From CAYGZL01 sp964354345 (GTDB lineage: Bacteria > Chloroflexota > Anaerolineae > Anaerolineales > UBA4823): a stretch of DNA of 18,396 nt. The position numbers and the translations under genes are program-made. The first letter of the stretch is position 1, and each line of letters starts with the position of its first letter. A model generated the notes under the pieces. The model saw only the letters and a list, made by a program, of their open reading frames with translations. It had not been told where the DNA came from and ran no database searches. Where the stretch lies: assembly GCA_964354345.1 (NCBI GenBank), contig CAYGZL010000117.1, forward strand, positions 1 to 18,396. The letters are read 5' to 3'. Of this stretch, positions 15,381-18,396 are shown piece after piece.

Positions 15381-17588
15381 TCAGGGTAAACCGGGTAATT
15401 TCATCGCTGGATCTCCGAAGAGCAGGAATGTATTTAGCACATCCTGTGTGCCAGACCCACCGCGCGGCATACCCGCGCGCGCCTGCTTTAGAATCTCTCC
15501 GATAGTCCCGCCTGGATTCGCAAGCAGTGCATTCGCCAATCCAAGGCTTAAGTAGCTTTGGTTATCAGGCAGAGTCAGGCTGGTAGGTGCCAGCACCGCT
15601 ACAGCTCCACCATTTTCTCGCCATAGCAGGCTCTCAGCCAAAGACTCAATTTTCGGATGGGTGAACAGACCAGTCAAACATGTCAGGTGAAGCATGATGG
15701 GTAACCGGTCTCCATTCGTCAAACCTGAGACATCGTCCGTTGATAATAAGCGGCTTTTCCCCCACATTTTCAAGCTGCCATGCCCAAAGTATACTACCAG
15801 TAGATTCCCCTGATTAATCCGTTGTTGGATGGTCAGGTTGGGTTCAACTGGATAGGTTTCAGGATAAATCAATTCAACTTCATAATGGTCTTTTAGAACT
15901 TCGAGAAATGCATCGGCATCCTCTTGGAAGCGAGGCTCTTGTACATCCGTCACAGCCAGAATCCGTTGTTGCCAGTCCTGTGCCGGTGTTTTCTCATAGT
16001 TCAAGATTTTCCTCACCATCGTAGCTACCTGACTGACGTTCTGAGCAGGTATCCGTCCAACTGCTAACTGGATAGCTGGATTGATATTCGAGACGGAGTC
16101 TCCAGTCCAATTGTTGCCAGTTAATTCAGCAAAACCCAGGTCGCTGCTGGTTTCACCGCCAAAAATGGTTTGGACAAAAAAAGTTGGTAGACGATTCGCT
16201 TGGGAAATACCCATGAATCCCTTTGGATCATAACTGGCATCGCCAACCAACAATACAAAACGCGGCACAGGCTGCCAGTGTAGAATTGAATATTTCAAAA
16301 AAGCCCGGATTGATTGCGGGTCAGGATAACCCGCACCGAATTCATCGTAGATTGTATCCACCGGTACAGCTAGAACTTTCAAGCCTTGTTCCTGGCGCCA
16401 GTCTAACAATGGCTGCAATGGAACAAGCAAATCCGATGGACCAATCACCAAATAATCCACCCCCAGGCCAGGAGATTTAAGTTCACCCATTGATGTCGGA
16501 ACCAAGATTCGTTCAGGTTGCCGGTACCCTGTAGATCCAATTGCCTGATAACGTCGCCAACCTGAACGATCTACCTGAATAACCGGATCGGAATAACTGC
16601 CTGTCATTTCTGGTTTACCAGACATCGTTAAGTCATAGAGATCAATGGGATTGGTGAACCCAATCAGCTGAAGTGATTTACCAGAAAATGTAAACTCCAA
16701 CCGATCATCCTGAGCGACTGACTGCCGTGGATAACCAACATCAATCCAGTTGAGATAGATCGTATCAGCCGGAGCACCGGTATCTCCCGGCATCACCAGG
16801 CGGAATTGGTTTTGGCTTGTTCGCAATATTCCAGGTGCGACATCAACCTTCAGGGTGTGCCACCCTTTCCCATCCCAACGCTCATCTACGACCATAACGT
16901 CATTCAGATACACAATCAAGTGGTGATCCGGGTTCGATGCAGCCTCCGTACTTGCCCAAACCTGGATCTCCAGGCACCCAGGTCCTGTTCCTACTCCTGG
17001 AAGAGTGAAATTAAGGCGTTGATCTTGTGGCGCGGGTAACATTGACCAAAACCAATGCTCGCCCTGCTCAACCAGGGGTGTATACAAGTTATCTTCTTCC
17101 AGGTGAACCACCGACCAGATTGCTTCATCAGGCATTGTTTTCTGAGGTTCAGACCATAAAGACGGATCATCGATGGCATTTTCGAGCTGATGAACCTGAT
17201 TCATTTCCGGGTAATTTTCAGCATTCTCACCCAAGGATAACCAAAAAATACTGTCCCGCGAATAGATATTCGAGGAGGTTGGCACATAGAAGCGTAGCTT
17301 TAATGCAGCTCCATTACCCTCAAGCCAAAAGGGTTGTGGGATATACCCGTTGGATAATTGGATTGAATCCCGATTCAAGGGGAATTGTTTATCCAGCTTG
17401 CTCAAATCATATGCGCTAATCTGATAAAAACCAGGTTCACGGGCAATAATTTTTAATAACGAAGGCGTTTCTGTGATAGATGGTACGCTCCTTTGTCGCC
17501 AATACCAGACAATCCCGCCGCCTGCACCTGCAAGTAGGATGGCTGATAATATCCCCAACAGAACAACCGGGTTGAGTCTACCCTTCAT
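15381..17588 (-). CDS. Membrane-anchored gingipain-like (C25 family) cysteine peptidase
   Basis: Predicted extracytoplasmic cysteine protease with a caspase-like fold. Numbering from ATG 17588 (735 residues): an N-terminal hydrophobic segment at about 7-30 is followed by WYWRQRS. It has no lipobox and no clear cleavage site, so it may be an uncleaved anchor. A beta-rich N-terminal part (about 45-300) resembles the region preceding C25 catalytic domains. The catalytic part follows: VDYLVIGPSDLL, FVLLVGDASYD, and VGRIPA. It contains a His in YFGHGS (His603) and Cys637 in LHLTCLTG, 34 residues later, close to the gingipain spacing. The protein ends at the typical LLFGDPAMKLP with no sorting domain after it. 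An in-frame ATG at 17606 would lengthen the overlap with the upstream gene from 11 to 29 bases, and neither start has a good ribosome binding site. Coupled translation with the upstream surface-protein gene is likely. The cleavage specificity cannot be read from sequence. Confidence 0.87.
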   Translation of the reverse strand: MKGRLNPVVLLGILSAILLAGAGGGIVWYWRQRSVPSITETPSLLKIIAREPGFYQISAYDLSKLDKQFPLNRDSIQLSNGYIPQPFWLEGNGAALKLRFYVPTSSNIYSRDSIFWLSLGENAENYPEMNQVHQLENAIDDPSLWSEPQKTMPDEAIWSVVHLEEDNLYTPLVEQGEHWFWSMLPAPQDQRLNFTLPGVGTGPGCLEIQVWASTEAASNPDHHLIVYLNDVMVVDERWDGKGWHTLKVDVAPGILRTSQNQFRLVMPGDTGAPADTIYLNWIDVGYPRQSVAQDDRLEFTFSGKSLQLIGFTNPIDLYDLTMSGKPEMTGSYSDPVIQVDRSGWRRYQAIGSTGYRQPERILVPTSMGELKSPGLGVDYLVIGPSDLLVPLQPLLDWRQEQGLKVLAVPVDTIYDEFGAGYPDPQSIRAFLKYSILHWQPVPRFVLLVGDASYDPKGFMGISQANRLPTFFVQTIFGGETSSDLGFAELTGNNWTGDSVSNINPAIQLAVGRIPAQNVSQVATMVRKILNYEKTPAQDWQQRILAVTDVQEPRFQEDADAFLEVLKDHYEVELIYPETYPVEPNLTIQQRINQGNLLVVYFGHGSLKMWGKSRLLSTDDVSGLTNGDRLPIMLHLTCLTGLFTHPKIESLAESLLWRENGGAVAVLAPTSLTLPDNQSYLSLGLANALLANPGGTIGEILKQARAGMPRGGSGTQDVLNTFLLFGDPAMKLPGLP

Positions 17589-18396
17589 TATGGCGACTCT
17601 GGGCATATAAAAACCACATCACCAAACCAATCCAAACCAGAATCAGTATAGCAATCGGCCAATAAACCATAAACCGTGAAAGACTAAGAGAAAGGTTCGA
17701 CTTTTGCAGGGCTGGTTGATTGTCCGCCCATTCGACCGAATATAAAACTGCTGGGGATGCTGTTTGTGGAAATTTCAGGGTTATCGTTGGAAAAGGTTGT
17801 AAGGTGGTAGCGGGATATTTCCCCGTCCCAGGCTGGGTCTGCACGAGAGGTACCGGCGGCGTTCCCAAAGAGCTCACATTAGATGTCGGACTGGGTGCAT
17901 ATGTTGGTGAAAACATTATTGAGACGGTAAGAGTAGCCGAAGGAGGTATGAAGAGTGTAGAAGTAGGCGTTAAGGATTGGGATCTGGTGGGTGTAATTGT
18001 TGGGGATTGAGTAGGGGTGTCAGTGGGTGTACCATTCGGGGCAGGCGTTGCTGTCACTGTGATTGTACGAGTAGGTGTTGGCGTTGGAGTCACACCGGGA
18101 ATTACCGACACAGGATCAAATAATACTGAATTACCATTCGTCTCAATCTGCTCCAACCGGTACCAGTAGGTCACTCCGTTGGATACATACTGATCAACAT
18201 ATTGGTATAAATAACCACTTAAATTATCTCCACGAGCCGGGATAATAGTGTTATTTACGCGCAGATAGGATCCATTCAGCTGCTGGCTTTTCATTACATA
18301 AAAACCGGCACTATTAATCTCAGTCGCCGTTTCCCATCGCAATACCACCTGCTGATTTTCGCCGGTAGCCGTGAAATATAACAATGTGATCGCTGC
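17578..18396 (-). CDS. FN3-like, Thr/Pro-rich stalk surface protein with C-terminal membrane anchor (5' end outside window)
   Basis: Partial gene: the frame is open to the window edge, so the true start lies beyond 18396. Residues counted from 18384: a fibronectin-III-like beta domain at about 10-95 (VVLRWETATEINSAGFYV...YWYRLEQIETNG), a pattern common in secreted proteins of Anaerolineae. A Thr/Pro/Ser-rich low-complexity stalk follows at about 98-168, then a segment (about 195-230) with beta character. A single transmembrane helix lies at about 238-260 and is followed by a short tail, AQSRHNEG. Topology inferred: exported, with the FN3 part outside and the tail in the cytoplasm. The gene lies immediately upstream of the C25 protease gene and overlaps its start, so the two are probably in one transcript. 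The function is unknown; an adhesin or surface partner of the protease are possibilities. Confidence 0.85.
   Translation of the reverse strand, partial: AAITLLYFTATGENQQVVLRWETATEINSAGFYVMKSQQLNGSYLRVNNTIIPARGDNLSGYLYQYVDQYVSNGVTYWYRLEQIETNGNSVLFDPVSVIPGVTPTPTPTRTITVTATPAPNGTPTDTPTQSPTITPTRSQSLTPTSTLFIPPSATLTVSIMFSPTYAPSPTSNVSSLGTPPVPLVQTQPGTGKYPATTLQPFPTITLKFPQTASPAVLYSVEWADNQPALQKSNLSLSLSRFMVYWPIAILILVWIGLVMWFLYAQSRHNEG
17884..18090 (-). repeat. Low-complexity Thr/Pro/Ser-rich coding stalk
   Basis: About 69 residues made largely of degenerate TPT/PTP/SPT units within the FN3-like gene, encoded by imperfect GTAGGnGTn-type repeats on the plus strand. Such stalks are usual between surface domains and membrane anchors and are often glycosylated. 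The repeats are too diverged to be a recent expansion. Confidence 0.8.

Noticed and set aside
17884..18090. Repetitive GTAGG/GTGT-rich tract considered as a CRISPR or tandem repeat array
   Set aside because: Units are irregular and in frame with Thr/Pro codons on the minus strand; no fixed repeat or spacer length.

Overview
The window most likely comes from a member of the Chloroflexota, probably class Anaerolineae. This is an inference from gene content and protein style. The supporting signs are a fibronectin-III-like surface protein with a long Thr/Pro-rich stalk and C-terminal membrane anchor, a transaldolase/glucose-6-phosphate isomerase fusion, a nucleoside kinase with a threonyl-tRNA-synthetase-like N-terminus, and two-subunit glycine decarboxylase genes. 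Base composition is roughly balanced. All complete genes read through without frameshifts. I see no mobile elements, tRNA, rRNA or CRISPR.

Layout. (1) Positions 2-3079 (+) hold the 3' part of an alpha-2-macroglobulin-family protein with an intact thioester motif. It converges on a bifunctional penicillin-binding protein of the PBP1C type (3116-5599, -). This is the classic bacterial A2M/PBP1C partnership. (2) Divergent from the PBP gene is an exonuclease III/AP endonuclease gene (5712-6503, +), followed by a small two-to-three-helix membrane protein (6650-6982, +). (3) A glycine-cleavage locus follows. It has a strong promoter (7002-7030), a tandem glycine riboswitch (about 7085-7336), and an intrinsic-terminator-like hairpin that overlaps the closing stem of the second aptamer. 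Then come gcvH, gcvPA and gcvPB in a tightly packed operon (7413-10636). gcvT and lpd are not in the window. (4) A second two-gene operon (10802-15357, +) encodes a TGS-domain nucleoside kinase and a Tal-Pgi fusion, 11 bases apart. (5) Converging on it from the right is a minus-strand pair with overlapping ends. It consists of a membrane-anchored Thr/Pro-rich FN3-like protein (17578 to beyond the window end) and a gingipain-family (C25) cysteine protease with an N-terminal membrane segment (15381-17588).

How the genes fit together. The outer genes (A2M, PBP1C, C25 protease, FN3-like protein) concern the cell envelope and surface proteolysis. The central genes concern one-carbon and central carbon metabolism: glycine breakdown under glycine control, and a pentose-phosphate/hexose-phosphate step fused in one polypeptide beside a nucleoside kinase. 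No wholly new multi-gene system is evident. The most unusual items are the P1/terminator overlap of the riboswitch, the two multidomain fusions, the A2M/PBP1C pair in a probably single-membrane lineage, and the coupled C25 protease and stalked surface protein.
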